Shown one piece after another: positions 51,140 through 60,275 of a stretch of 64,000 bases of DNA. The DNA is taken from assembly GCF_040932485.1 (NCBI RefSeq), contig NZ_JBFRBH010000001.1:3646212-3710211 (forward strand), written 5' to 3'. The position numbers and the translations under genes are program-made. The first letter of the stretch is position 1. Every line of letters begins with the position of its first letter. Source of the stretch: Gymnodinialimonas sp. 202GB13-11. GTDB lineage: Bacteria; Pseudomonadota; Alphaproteobacteria; Rhodobacterales; Rhodobacteraceae. The notes beneath the pieces were generated by a model. The model saw only the letters and a program-made list of their open reading frames with translations, had not been told where the DNA came from and made no database searches.

Positions 51140-51155
51140 TTAATGGGTGGTTAAC
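51140..51155. promoter_or_regulatory. CtrA box (TTAA-N7-TTAAC)
   Basis: TTAATGGGTGGTTAAC exactly matches the CtrA consensus TTAA-N7-TTAAC. It lies 38-53 bp upstream of the DivL-like start, in the 108-bp gap after regB. It probably gives this gene a CtrA-regulated promoter separate from regB. Confidence 0.65.
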
Positions 51156-51210
51156 GCTGGAGCGTCGACGGCAAGTTCATTGTGCCGGAATTGGAAACAA
51201 TCCAACCGCC

Positions 51211-52629
51211 TCAGTTGATGATCTGCTCGTTCTCGCCGAGTGCCTCGACTGGTCGATCAGCGTCAAACGCGCCGTCCGGCCAAGTCACCTCAACCATGGC
51301 ACCGGTCAGCCCGGTCGCGTCATCATCGGTGAGGAACGGATCGCCCGCATTCAGGAAACGGACCTTCGCGCCGGATCTTTCGAGCAGTGTTTTTGCGATG
51401 AATAGCCCAAGGCCCATCCCCTCATAGCCCGGGCGTGCGTCACGCGGGCCGGGGCTGCGACGGCGCAGGAACGGGTCGCCCAATCGCCCCAGAAGGTCCG
51501 ATGGAAAGCCCTTGCCATCATCAGTGATGCGAAGCCGAAGCGACGTGTCATCCCATTCGCCCACGATCCAGACCTGATCCTGGGCAAAATCGACGGCGTT
51601 TTGCACCAGATTGCGGACACCGTGGATGACCTCGGGCTTGCGCCAGATATGTGGCTGCTGCGCCGGATCACCCGTGTCGTCCGCATCGACAGAGTGAAAG
51701 TCGTAGTGCAGTTCGATGCCCCGGTCGGAATGGGGATCGGCAGCCTCTTTAATCACAGCCCCGAAGGGCGCGCGGCGCAGATGCAGATCGTCTTTGCCCG
51801 CCCGCCCCATGGAGTGCAGGATGTCGCGACAGCGATCGGCCTGATCGCGGATCAACGCGGCATCCTCGGCCAGTTCCGGCTGGCCATCCAATTCATCCAA
51901 AAGCTCGGATGAGACGAGCTTAATGGTGGCCAGCGGGGTCCCCAACTCATGCGCTGCTGCGGCAACAACCCCGCCGAGATCGGTCAGTTTCTGCTCTCGC
52001 GCCAAGGCCATTTGGGTGGCGAGCAAGGCTTGGCTCATCCGGTGGGTTTCCAGCGCGACGCGGCGGGCATAGGCGGACAGGAAGAGGATGCCGATGACGA
52101 TTGAAGACCAGAAGCCGAGGATGAACAGGCTTGGCAATTGCAACACCTCCCCCGCAACGGTTGTCAGCGGCAAATACCAAAGGCCCAGGCAGGAGATCAG
52201 GAAGATCGCCAGTACACCAAGGATAAAGGTGGATCGCAGCGTGAGGGCCGTGGCCGAAATCGTGACGGGGGCGAGGATCAGCAAGGCGAAGGGATTGTTG
52301 AGGCCGCCCGTCAGGAACAGCAGGAAAGCCAGTTGTGACAGATCGAACAGCAAGGTCAGCATTGCGTCCCGGTCGCTGAGGCGCTGGTTTTCTGGGAAAA
52401 TCGTCATGGCAATCAGGTTCGACACGACCGACGCACCAATGGCCATGAAGCAAAGTCCCAGCTCCACCCGCAGCCCCAGATAGAAAGCGGCAATCACAAC
52501 GGCGATGGTCTGCCCAAGGATCGCCAGCCAACGCAGCACCAGAAGCGTGCGCAGGCGGACCCAATCCACGCGGCTTTCCTGCTGGACCAGCTTCAGGGCC
52601 GGATCGTTCAGAGGCTCGGTCACGGCCAT
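51211..52629 (-). CDS. regB: redox sensor kinase RegB/PrrB
   Basis: A 472-residue kinase with six N-terminal membrane helices (about 30-190). The quinone-binding GGLNNPFALLIL loop is present. The H-box AAAAHELGTPLATIKLVSSE carries the phosphorylated His, and DRCRDIL holds the redox-active Cys. The ATPase motifs are LVQNAVDFAQDQV, DDGKGFP and GMGLGLFIAK. These match RegB/PrrB, which phosphorylates RegA under reducing conditions. I use ATG 52629, with AGGA 8 bp upstream. It is divergent from senC. Confidence 0.95.
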   Translation of the reverse strand: MAVTEPLNDPALKLVQQESRVDWVRLRTLLVLRWLAILGQTIAVVIAAFYLGLRVELGLCFMAIGASVVSNLIAMTIFPENQRLSDRDAMLTLLFDLSQLAFLLFLTGGLNNPFALLILAPVTISATALTLRSTFILGVLAIFLISCLGLWYLPLTTVAGEVLQLPSLFILGFWSSIVIGILFLSAYARRVALETHRMSQALLATQMALAREQKLTDLGGVVAAAAHELGTPLATIKLVSSELLDELDGQPELAEDAALIRDQADRCRDILHSMGRAGKDDLHLRRAPFGAVIKEAADPHSDRGIELHYDFHSVDADDTGDPAQQPHIWRKPEVIHGVRNLVQNAVDFAQDQVWIVGEWDDTSLRLRITDDGKGFPSDLLGRLGDPFLRRRSPGPRDARPGYEGMGLGLFIAKTLLERSGAKVRFLNAGDPFLTDDDATGLTGAMVEVTWPDGAFDADRPVEALGENEQIIN

Positions 52630-52725
52630 GCGGGTCATCCTGTCACATCAACGGGTTCGTGAATTGATAGGGCGGCGTGCTTAGGTATTCAACGAAGCGA
52701 CACACATGACACGGGAGCGAAGCAG

Positions 52726-53358
52726 ATGACACGGACATATGCACTGGCCTCAGTCGCATTGATCGGCACGCTGTTGGTCGGGACGGGCACCGCGATCTAC
52801 ATGGCGCGGGCCGATGGTGATGATCAGTTCGCCCAATGCCGTCAGGGCGTGGTGGCCGGCGGGGCCGGCGCAATCGGCGGGCCGTTCACGCTGGTCAGCG
52901 AAACCGGAGAGACGGTGACGGATGCCGATGTCATCACGGAGCCTACGCTGATGTATTTCGGCTATACCTTCTGCCCCGATGTCTGCCCGCTCGACACGGT
53001 GCGCAACGCTGAGGCCGTCGATATTCTGGAAGGGCAGGGGATCAGCGTGCTGCCGACCTTTGTGACGGTGGATCCGAACCGTGACACGCCCGAAGTAGTC
53101 GCGGCCTTCACGGACAATATTCACGAGCGGATGTTGGGGCTGACCGGAACGCCGGAACAGACGGATGCCGCAGCAGATGCCTACCGCGTCTATTACCAGA
53201 ACCACGATGATGGGACCGACCCATATTACCTCGTGGATCACACGGCGTTCACCTATTTGATGTTGCCCGAGATTGGGTTTGTGGAGTTCTTCCCACGCGA
53301 AACATCACCTGCCGATATGGCAGCGCGCACGGCCTGCTTTGCGAATGCCGCAAGCTGA
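52726..53358 (+). CDS. senC: SCO1/SenC/PrrC copper-chaperone family protein
   Basis: A 210-residue protein. It has an N-terminal membrane anchor (ASVALIGTLLVGTGTAIYMA) and a thioredoxin-fold domain with copper ligands in YTFCPDVCP (CxxxC) and LVDHTAFTYL (His). It helps assemble the CuA or CuB centre of cytochrome oxidases. It is divergent from regB, the standard senC/regB arrangement in this group. The 97-bp promoter gap has no clear RegA box to my eye. Confidence 0.95.
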   Translation: MTRTYALASVALIGTLLVGTGTAIYMARADGDDQFAQCRQGVVAGGAGAIGGPFTLVSETGETVTDADVITEPTLMYFGYTFCPDVCPLDTVRNAEAVDILEGQGISVLPTFVTVDPNRDTPEVVAAFTDNIHERMLGLTGTPEQTDAAADAYRVYYQNHDDGTDPYYLVDHTAFTYLMLPEIGFVEFFPRETSPADMAARTACFANAAS

Positions 53359-53382
53359 TCCGTAGCACATCCCGGAACGAAA

Positions 53383-53409
53383 AAAGGGCGCCCGGTTGAG
53401 GCGCCCTTT
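53383..53409. terminator. bidirectional terminator between senC and amtB
   Basis: AAAGGGCGCC and GGCGCCCTTT form a perfect 10-bp stem around a 7-base loop between convergent senC and amtB. The minus-strand read has a TTTTTT tail, and the plus strand has TTT. Confidence 0.9.
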
Positions 53410-53459
53410 CAGTTTGATCCGGGCCACAGGGAGGAGTGGCCCGGAGGGTCTGTTTGACC

Positions 53460-54848
53460 TTAGCGGTTGGTGAAATCCGGATAGGCTTCCATACCAAGCT
53501 CGGTCACGTCGAGGCCGTTGATCTCTTCTTCCTCGCCCACACGGATGCCCATGATGGCTTTGAGGATGAACCAGATGATCAGCGAGGCGACGAAGACAAA
53601 GCCGCCGATGGCCGCAATGCCGAGGATCTGAGCGCCCCAGCCGCCGGTGTAGAAGGCGACGGCGAGCGTGCCCCAGATACCTGCGAAGAGGTGAACCGGG
53701 ATGGCACCGACCACATCGTCGATCTTCAGCTTGTCGAGAAGCGGAACGGTGAAGACCACGATCACGCCACCCACAGCACCGGTCAGGAGCGAACCGAAGA
53801 GCGACGGCGCAAGCGGTTCAGCGGTGATCGACACCAGGCCAGCCAGCGCGCCATTGAGCACCATGGTCAGGTCCGACTTGCCATACATGATCTGCGTGAG
53901 GATCAAGCAGGTCACGGCACCGGCGGCAGCCGCCATATTGGTGTTGGCAAAGATGCGCGAGACGTCAGTGACATCGTTGATCGTGCCCATGGCAAGCTGC
54001 GAGCCGCCATTGAAGCCGAACCAACCCAGCCACAGAATGAACGTACCCAGCGTGGCCAGCGGCATGTTGGAGCCCGGCATCGGGTTTACGCGGCCATCTT
54101 TGTACTTGCCCAGACGCGGGCCGAGGACGATGGCACCTGCGAGGGCTGCGAAGCCACCTGCGGCGTGCACCAGGGTCGAACCGGCGAAGTCCGAGAAGCC
54201 TGCAGCCGACAACCAGCCGCCGCCCCACTGCCAGGATGCCTCGATCGGGTAGATCAGGCCGGTCAGGACAAGAACGAAGATCAGGAAGGGCCACAGCTTA
54301 ATGCGTTCGGCCAAGGTGCCCGAGACGATCGACGCAGTGGTTGCGCAGAACATCAGCTGGAAGAAGAAGTCCGAACCATCGGAGGCGTAGGACAGATCCA
54401 CTTCGGTGGTGCCGACGGGCTGGAGTACAGCCGTGCCAAATGCACCAAGATAGCCGATGACGCTTACGGTGCCATCTTCGGCCTCGGACAGCGAATAGAG
54501 CGTCCAGTTGATCAGGCTTGTGTCGACCGCATCCATGCTTTCAAACGCCATCTCACCCAGCGGATACATGACATTGTAGCCGACCAGCCAGTACATGATG
54601 GCAGCCAGCGAGAAGAGCGCGATGTTCTTGGTCAGCTGCATTGTGACGTTCTTGGAGCGCACGAGGCCTGCTTCGAGCATCGCAAAGCCCGCAGCCATCC
54701 AGAACACGAGGAAGCCACCGATCAGGAACAGCAGGGTGGTGAAGATATAGCCTACATCATCAAGCGACGAGGGCGGGTCGTTGGCCCAGGCTGCAGCCGG
54801 AAACGCGGCGATTGCAGCGGCCAGCGGAAATAGAATTTTCTTGTTCAT
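53460..54848 (-). CDS. amtB: ammonium transporter
   Basis: A 462-residue Amt protein with a signal peptide (KKILFPLAAAIAAFPAAAWA) and eleven membrane helices. The pore gate is FFFQLMFCATTAS. The twin-His region has STLVHAAGGFAALAGA and IPVHLFAGIWGTLAVA, and the WQWGGGWLSAAGFSDFAGS segment is typical. I start at ATG 54848, with GGGG 10 bp upstream. It lies 35 bp after glnK, the usual glnK-amtB pair regulated by nitrogen. Confidence 0.95.
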   Translation of the reverse strand: MNKKILFPLAAAIAAFPAAAWANDPPSSLDDVGYIFTTLLFLIGGFLVFWMAAGFAMLEAGLVRSKNVTMQLTKNIALFSLAAIMYWLVGYNVMYPLGEMAFESMDAVDTSLINWTLYSLSEAEDGTVSVIGYLGAFGTAVLQPVGTTEVDLSYASDGSDFFFQLMFCATTASIVSGTLAERIKLWPFLIFVLVLTGLIYPIEASWQWGGGWLSAAGFSDFAGSTLVHAAGGFAALAGAIVLGPRLGKYKDGRVNPMPGSNMPLATLGTFILWLGWFGFNGGSQLAMGTINDVTDVSRIFANTNMAAAAGAVTCLILTQIMYGKSDLTMVLNGALAGLVSITAEPLAPSLFGSLLTGAVGGVIVVFTVPLLDKLKIDDVVGAIPVHLFAGIWGTLAVAFYTGGWGAQILGIAAIGGFVFVASLIIWFILKAIMGIRVGEEEEINGLDVTELGMEAYPDFTNR

Positions 54849-54883
54849 GTCTCTCATTCCCCTTGGAGAAATCCGGGCGCTGT

Positions 54884-55222
54884 TTACAGCGCGTCGTCGT
54901 TGGTCTCGCCGGTGCGCACGCGAACCGCGCTTTGCACATCGAGAACGAAGATCTTGCCGTCACCGATTTTGTCGGTCTTGGCGGTGGTCTGGATGGTTTC
55001 GACAACCTGATCGGCCATGGACGCAGCCACGACGATTTCCAGTTTCACCTTCGGCACGAAATTCACGGCATATTCGGCGCCGCGATAAATCTCGGTGTGG
55101 CCGGACTGAGAGCCGAAGCCCTTGATCTCGGTCACCATCATGCCGCGCACGCCGATGGCGGTCAGGGCTTCGCGGACCTCCTCCAGCTTGAACGGTTTGA
55201 TTGCTGCAATGATGAGTTTCAC
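54884..55222 (-). CDS. glnK: nitrogen regulatory PII protein GlnK
   Basis: A 112-residue PII protein. It has KLIIAAIKPFKLEEVREAL, a T-loop with the uridylylated Tyr51 in EIYRGAEYAVNFVPK, and the C-terminal GDGKIFVLDV. The Ser-rich T-loop entry GFGSQSGH, in place of the common GxGRQKGH, places it with the GlnK-type proteins next to amtB. It blocks AmtB and senses 2-oxoglutarate and ATP. Confidence 0.96.
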   Translation of the reverse strand: MKLIIAAIKPFKLEEVREALTAIGVRGMMVTEIKGFGSQSGHTEIYRGAEYAVNFVPKVKLEIVVAASMADQVVETIQTTAKTDKIGDGKIFVLDVQSAVRVRTGETNDDAL

Positions 55223-55554
55223 GTTTTGTCACCCCTTGCGGTTGTTGACTGTCCCCACGACCAGATGGTCGGGCCTTTTTGTGCGACCCAAGGACCGGGC
55301 CGGATACGTGGGTAAGTCAGGCCGATGGTGCGGGAAGGGCAACGAACGGCCCGTGTTTTTGCAGCGCTTCTGTGAGGCATTTGCAAAATTTTTGCGCAAA
55401 GAAGCGTAGATGCGTATTTTTTGTGCGACAGGTTAATCGAAGGGTTGGCCCTCCCCCCTTCGCAAGCGACTCGAATTTGCCTATCTTGATGCCCAAATGA
55501 GGTTGGCCCCGGCATATGCCGCAATCGGGCCCCCGACAGAGGCAAGAGACAAAC
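55223..55554. other. 332-bp leader/promoter region of glnK and the PBP gene
   Basis: It contains an AT-rich stretch with TTTGC...GCGCAAA and TTTTTTGTGCG near 55380-55430, and a 6-bp hairpin CGACCA/TGGTCG (55258-55271) in the glnK leader. On the minus strand GG-N10-GC occurs near 55340-55355, compatible with a sigma-54 -24/-12 element but too short a match to be sure. No gene is seen. Confidence 0.4.
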
Positions 55555-57837
55555 ATGAGCCCATCAGGAAATGGCAGGCGTCGGCTGGTGGCCGACCGCC
55601 GCAGCACACAGACCCCCAAGCGCCCTGCGAAGAAAAAGCGCGCCTCCTCGGGCGGGAGCGGCGGTGGCGGTCGTGGCTCGGGCAACGGCGGACGGCGGCG
55701 CAGGCAGCCGCGGCGCAAGGCTCCGCAGCGCGGCGGTATCATGGGGTTCTTCGCCCGCGTGATCCGTTTCTTTTTTCGCGTATTGTGGAGTGTGATCTGG
55801 CGCGGCGCTGTCGTTGTGACCCTGCTGGTCGCCATGGGGGTCGCCTACTACTATAGCCAGTTGCCCGAAGTGGACGAGCTGCTGGACGCCCGTGCGCGCG
55901 GCTCCGTCACGATGCTGGATCGACATGGAGAGATTTTCGCCTGGCGCGGGGAACAATTCGGCGGCGCGATTGATCCGACCAATACCTCCATCCATCTGGT
56001 CAACGCCGTGGTCGCCACAGAAGATCGCCGGTTCTGGTGGCATCTCGGCGTCAGCCCGCGCGGTATTGCCAGCGCCATGCGGATCAACATGCGCGAAGGG
56101 CGCAGCCCGTTACAGGGCCATGGCGGCTCCACCCTGACGCAGCAGACGGCCAAATTGATGTGTCTGGGCCGCGATTTCGACCAAGAGATCTGGGACAGCG
56201 AGGCCGCGTACGAGGCCGACTGTCGTCGCACGACCTTGTGGCGCAAGGTGCAGGAGATGGTCTTCGCCTTCGCGATGGAACTGCGGTACACGAAGTCGGA
56301 AATCCTCTCCATTTACCTCAACCGGGCCTATCTGGGCGCCGGTGCACGCGGGTTCGAAGCCGCATCGCAACGCTATTTCGGCATCTCCTCGACCGAGGTG
56401 AACCCGCAGCAGGCCGCGATGCTGGCGGGTCTGCTGGTCGCGCCGACGCGCTATGCGCCCACAAACAACCTCGAACGCAGTCAGGAACGGGCGAACCTCG
56501 TCCTCGGCCTGATGGAGCAGCAGGGCTATCTGAGCGAGGAGGCCGCGGACCGCGCCCGCGCCAACCCCGCAACGCTTTCAGCGGCGGCCCGGCAGGAAAC
56601 GGGCGGCTATTTCGCGGACTGGATCATGTCTGTTGGCCCTGATTTCCTGACTGGTGAAACAACCGAAGACGTCATCATCCGCACGACGTTCGACCCTGAG
56701 ATTCAGGCGGCGGCCGAGGCCGCGATTGCCAATGTGTTCGCAAATCAGGTGCGCGAAGGGTCCGAGGCGGAAGCCGCGATTGTGGTGATGAGTGCGGACG
56801 GCGCAGTGCGCGCCATGGTCGGCGGGCGTGATCTGGAAGGCGGTGGCGTGTTCAATCGCGCGGTGCAGGCGTTCAGGCAGACGGGATCGGCGTTCAAGCC
56901 GTTTGTCTATGCCACTGCTTTGGATCTGGGCTTCCGCTTTGACGATCTCGTGTTGGACGCAGAGCTGACGATCAATGTGCCGGGTTCCGGGCCGTACCGA
57001 CCTGAAAACTACGACGGCCAGTATCGCGGCGAAGTCACCCTAACTGATGCCTTGCGCCATTCGCTGAACACGCCTGCCGTGAGGTTGTCTGAAGAAGTGG
57101 GCCGCGATCTGGTGCGCACGGTCGCTTCTCAATTCGGGATCGAAAGCGATCTTGCGGCTGGCCCGGCGCTGGCGCTTGGTGCATCGGAATCGACGTTGAT
57201 CGAGATGACGGGCGCCTATGCGGGCATCCTCAATGGTGGCTCAGCCGTGCGGCCCTTTGGCCTGACGGAGCTGCGGTTGATGGGGGAAGACACCCCGATG
57301 TTCGAGCAAGACACGGGCATCCGCGAACGCGTGATCTCGGAATTCTCGGCACAGCAGCTGACCTACATGATGAGCCAGGTCACGGCAGCGGGTACCGGAA
57401 CGCGGGCGGCTTTGTCTGACCGGCCGACGGCTGGCAAGACCGGCACTACGAATTCGGCCCGTGATGCCTGGTTCGTTGGCTTCACCGCGGATTACGTCGC
57501 CGGTGTATGGATGGGATATGACGACAACCGCCCGCTAAGCGGCGTGACGGGCGGCGGCTTGCCTGCTGAAATCTGGCGACAGGCGATGGAGGAGATCCAC
57601 GCCGATCTTCCCCCGCGCCCGCTTCCGATGATCGACCCGATTGCCGAGGCCCGCCCGCCGGAACAGCCGCAGGTCTTGAACGCGGATGGCTTGGTGCGGG
57701 ACGGCACAGGTCAGTTGGTGGGGCCTGTCACGCCGCGCGGCACGCGCATCCCGATTGGGAATGCGCAAGGCCAAGGCAATCTGGGCAACGCAATCAATGA
57801 TGTGCTGAACCAGATCTTTGGGCCTCGGAACAACTAG
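55555..57837 (+). CDS. class A penicillin-binding protein (GT51 + transpeptidase)
   Basis: A 760-residue PBP1-type enzyme. It has a basic low-complexity cytoplasmic tail (about 1-60, Arg/Gly/Lys-rich) and a membrane helix (about 80-105). The GT51 domain has VVATEDRRFWWHLGVSPRGI and GGSTLTQQTAKLM. The transpeptidase has QTGSAFKPFVYATALDLGF (Ser-x-x-Lys), SLNTPAVRLSEEV (SxN-like), and AGKTGTTNSARDAWFVGFT (KTG). It polymerises and crosslinks peptidoglycan. I start at ATG 55555; an earlier ATG at 55516 is less supported. It is convergent with ggt. Confidence 0.93.
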   Translation: MSPSGNGRRRLVADRRSTQTPKRPAKKKRASSGGSGGGGRGSGNGGRRRRQPRRKAPQRGGIMGFFARVIRFFFRVLWSVIWRGAVVVTLLVAMGVAYYYSQLPEVDELLDARARGSVTMLDRHGEIFAWRGEQFGGAIDPTNTSIHLVNAVVATEDRRFWWHLGVSPRGIASAMRINMREGRSPLQGHGGSTLTQQTAKLMCLGRDFDQEIWDSEAAYEADCRRTTLWRKVQEMVFAFAMELRYTKSEILSIYLNRAYLGAGARGFEAASQRYFGISSTEVNPQQAAMLAGLLVAPTRYAPTNNLERSQERANLVLGLMEQQGYLSEEAADRARANPATLSAAARQETGGYFADWIMSVGPDFLTGETTEDVIIRTTFDPEIQAAAEAAIANVFANQVREGSEAEAAIVVMSADGAVRAMVGGRDLEGGGVFNRAVQAFRQTGSAFKPFVYATALDLGFRFDDLVLDAELTINVPGSGPYRPENYDGQYRGEVTLTDALRHSLNTPAVRLSEEVGRDLVRTVASQFGIESDLAAGPALALGASESTLIEMTGAYAGILNGGSAVRPFGLTELRLMGEDTPMFEQDTGIRERVISEFSAQQLTYMMSQVTAAGTGTRAALSDRPTAGKTGTTNSARDAWFVGFTADYVAGVWMGYDDNRPLSGVTGGGLPAEIWRQAMEEIHADLPPRPLPMIDPIAEARPPEQPQVLNADGLVRDGTGQLVGPVTPRGTRIPIGNAQGQGNLGNAINDVLNQIFGPRNN

Positions 57838-57846
57838 GCAGGCGTT

Positions 57847-59415
57847 TCAGTAACCCAGAGCGATCCCGTCCTTGCGGGGGTCGCTGCCGCCCTCCAGTAC
57901 GCCATCGGGCCGAATGCGGATCGCCTGCGCGCCGCCCACCGCTGTGGCCGGGATCTGCACGTCATGGCCTTTGGCCGCAAGCCCATCGTGAACAGCTTGC
58001 GCGTAGCCACGTTCCACCTTGATATGGCCCGCCTCCGCAAAGCTGCGCGGGGCGTCGATGGCGGCCTGCGGATCAAGCCCGTAATCGACCACGTTCGACA
58101 CGAAGCGCGCATGACCGGTCGATTGATAGGCGCCGCCCATGACGCCGAAGGGCATCAGGCTGCCATCGCCCAGTTTGAGCATGCCGGGAATGATGGTGTG
58201 CATCGGGCGTTTGCCGGGGCCGACCTCATTCGGGTGGCCTTTCTCAAGCGTGAAGCCGCCGCCACGGTTCTGGAACAGCACGCCGAATTTGTCCGAGGCA
58301 AAGCCGGACCCGAATGAATGGAAGATCGAATAGATCAAGCTGACCGCGCGGCGATCCTTGTCGACAACCGTGATGTAGACCGTGTCCTTGTGGACATTGT
58401 CGGAGGCCGCTCGCGCGTCTGGCATCGCGGCATTGCCGTCGATGAGACCGGCGAGTGATTTCGCGGTGTCCTTTGACAGCATGTGTTCCAGCCGCGTGAC
58501 ATGGTCCATATCCGCGATGAACCGGTCGCGCGCGTCGTAGCCAAGTTTCGTGGCCTCAGCCTCCAAGTGCGCGCGCATCGTGCCGAACGGATCGTCCTGC
58601 GGGTCCATCGTTTCGAGGATGTTGAGGATCAGCATGGCCGTCGCGCCTTGCCCATTGGGCGGGAGCTCCAGCAGTTCGGCGTCGCGGTAACTGGAGCGGA
58701 GCGGTTCGACGTAGTTGCTTTCGGTCGCCGCAAAATCCTCAAGCGTGTGGGTGCCACCCAGCGCACGAAGAGACGCAACCATGTCTTCGGCAACTTCGCC
58801 TTCATAGAACCCGGCCCGGCCTTCGGCGGCGACGCGGCGCAGGACCTCGGCCTGGCCGGGGGCCGTGAAGCGCGCGCCGACTGGTAGGGGCTTGTCGTCT
58901 TGCAGGAAGATGCTGCGAGCATGGCCAGAAAGGACGGAACTGCTTTGCTCATAATCGAACGCGACGCGCGGGGCGACGGGTATGCCGGCTTCGGCGTAGT
59001 GGATCGAAGGGGCCAGCACGCGGTCGAGCGGCAGTTGCCCGTGATCGGTGTGGAGGCGGCAGAACCCATCAACCGCACCCGGCACGGTGACGGCGGCGAC
59101 ATCATAAAGCGGCATCTCGTCGTGATTGGCCCGAATGGCGTCCGCGTCGATCCCGGCAGGCGCGCGGCCCGAGGCGTTCAGGCCGATGATGTCTCCATCG
59201 GGTTGGGCCACAAGCGCGAACATGTCGCCGCCAATGCCGGTGCTTTGCGGCTCGCACAGACCTAGAAGGATTGCAGCGCCGATAGCGGCGTCTACAGCGT
59301 TGCCACCTTCCTGAAGTAGGGCAATGGCCGTTTGCGCGGCCAGGGGGTGCGATGTGGCGCACATCCCTTGGTCGGCGTAAACGGTCGAGCGGCCCGGTTT
59401 GTGAAAATCGCGCAT
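57847..59415 (-). CDS. gamma-glutamyltransferase family protein
   Basis: A 522-residue Ntn-hydrolase of the GGT family with GMCATSHPLAAQTAIALLQE, GNAVDAAIGAAILLGLCEP, and SGRAPAGI. The self-processing Thr is in DTVYITVVDKD (around residue 350), and GGFTLEKGHPNE, KRPMHTIIPGM and MGGAYQSTGHARF follow. No signal peptide is visible, so it may act in the cytoplasm. It could be a cephalosporin acylase-like or glutathione-unrelated GGT. Monocistronic. Confidence 0.9.
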   Translation of the reverse strand: MRDFHKPGRSTVYADQGMCATSHPLAAQTAIALLQEGGNAVDAAIGAAILLGLCEPQSTGIGGDMFALVAQPDGDIIGLNASGRAPAGIDADAIRANHDEMPLYDVAAVTVPGAVDGFCRLHTDHGQLPLDRVLAPSIHYAEAGIPVAPRVAFDYEQSSSVLSGHARSIFLQDDKPLPVGARFTAPGQAEVLRRVAAEGRAGFYEGEVAEDMVASLRALGGTHTLEDFAATESNYVEPLRSSYRDAELLELPPNGQGATAMLILNILETMDPQDDPFGTMRAHLEAEATKLGYDARDRFIADMDHVTRLEHMLSKDTAKSLAGLIDGNAAMPDARAASDNVHKDTVYITVVDKDRRAVSLIYSIFHSFGSGFASDKFGVLFQNRGGGFTLEKGHPNEVGPGKRPMHTIIPGMLKLGDGSLMPFGVMGGAYQSTGHARFVSNVVDYGLDPQAAIDAPRSFAEAGHIKVERGYAQAVHDGLAAKGHDVQIPATAVGGAQAIRIRPDGVLEGGSDPRKDGIALGY

Positions 59416-59756
59416 GGTTTGTCCCCCTCTTTCAGGAGGGGAACCCTAGGCAGCGACGCGCAAAGGACAAGGGCAGAAACGCTTTTGCTGCGACCGAGGT
59501 CGCGCGTTGATTGGCGTTGGGGGGATTGTCGCCGCAGAGGACCTCGACGCCACGCACTGGGTGGGGGCTTTGACACGCGACGTCGAGGGAAGCCTCTGCA
59601 GCTACATGTCTGGTATCGACCGTCTTCGCGGCTTGCTTTTGCTCGAAATGGGGCATTCTCGTGTCGGGAGGACCGATCTTGTCGACAATGCCTCGCAATT
59701 CGCGGGATTGGCCATCAATATCGGCAAACACAGGTCTTTGAACCCGTTTGGCCGGG
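59416..59756. other. 341-bp region without a recognised gene
   Basis: This is the gap between the ggt start and the end of the anti-sigma factor gene. A minus-strand open frame (59432-59731) gives about 99 residues but shows no domain and no convincing ribosome site. No repeat or hairpin stands out. The ggt promoter should lie near 59420-59460. Confidence 0.4.
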
Positions 59757-60275
59757 TCAGTTCAGTGTATTGGGAATCGAAAAGAACAATTCATTGCACC
59801 CGTCTTTTCGGGTGTAAGATAGGCCATCAGTCATCATGTGGATCATGGCCCATCCAAAGCCGCCTTCCGGCAGATCGTCGGGGCTATTTGGGTCGATTTC
59901 GGGCATCCCACCGTTCGGTGGTTTTCCCTTGGGCATGGCAACACCTTGGTCCACCACGCGGCAGTTGAGCGCCTCTTCCGCAAACGAAAGCGTCACCTCG
60001 ATCGGGTGGCCGGGCTGAAACCGGTAGGCATGCTCCACGACGTTGTTCAGCACTTCCGCGAGGATGATCTGCGTCGTATCGCCGATGGCTTGGAACTCTG
60101 GCATTTCGTTCAGTTTGTCGCGCACATCGTCCAGGGCGCGACGCACATGGTCGGTCTCGGACGACAAAGTGGTGACAAGGTCAGGTCGGGCCAATCTGAA
60201 TGATCCTTCTTTGGCACCCGGTACGGGCAAACAATCACTCGGCAGCGTGGGGTGCCGCGGCGGCGGCAAGGGCAT
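59757..60275 (-). CDS. anti-sigma factor kinase (RsbW/SpoIIAB-like HATPase)
   Basis: About 172 residues. The HATPase_c_2 fold has QIILAEVLNNVVEHAYRF (N-box), DQGVAMPKGKPP (G1-like) and GGFGWAMIHMMTDGLSYTRK (G2). This is typical of serine kinases that bind sigma factors or STAS partners. It overlaps the STAS gene by about 40 bp if ATG 60275 is used. A TTG start at about 60229 would remove the overlap, so the start is uncertain. It is cotranscribed with the STAS gene. Confidence 0.85.
   Translation of the reverse strand: MPLPPPRHPTLPSDCLPVPGAKEGSFRLARPDLVTTLSSETDHVRRALDDVRDKLNEMPEFQAIGDTTQIILAEVLNNVVEHAYRFQPGHPIEVTLSFAEEALNCRVVDQGVAMPKGKPPNGGMPEIDPNSPDDLPEGGFGWAMIHMMTDGLSYTRKDGCNELFFSIPNTLN

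Noticed and set aside
53436-54833. 465-aa plus-strand ORF opposite amtB
   Set aside because: It covers the antisense of a clear ammonium transporter and has no domain or membrane pattern of its own.
55335-55360. Possible sigma-54 promoter (GG-N10-GC) before glnK
   Set aside because: The match is limited to the minimal dinucleotides, which occur often by chance, and no NtrC sites were clear.
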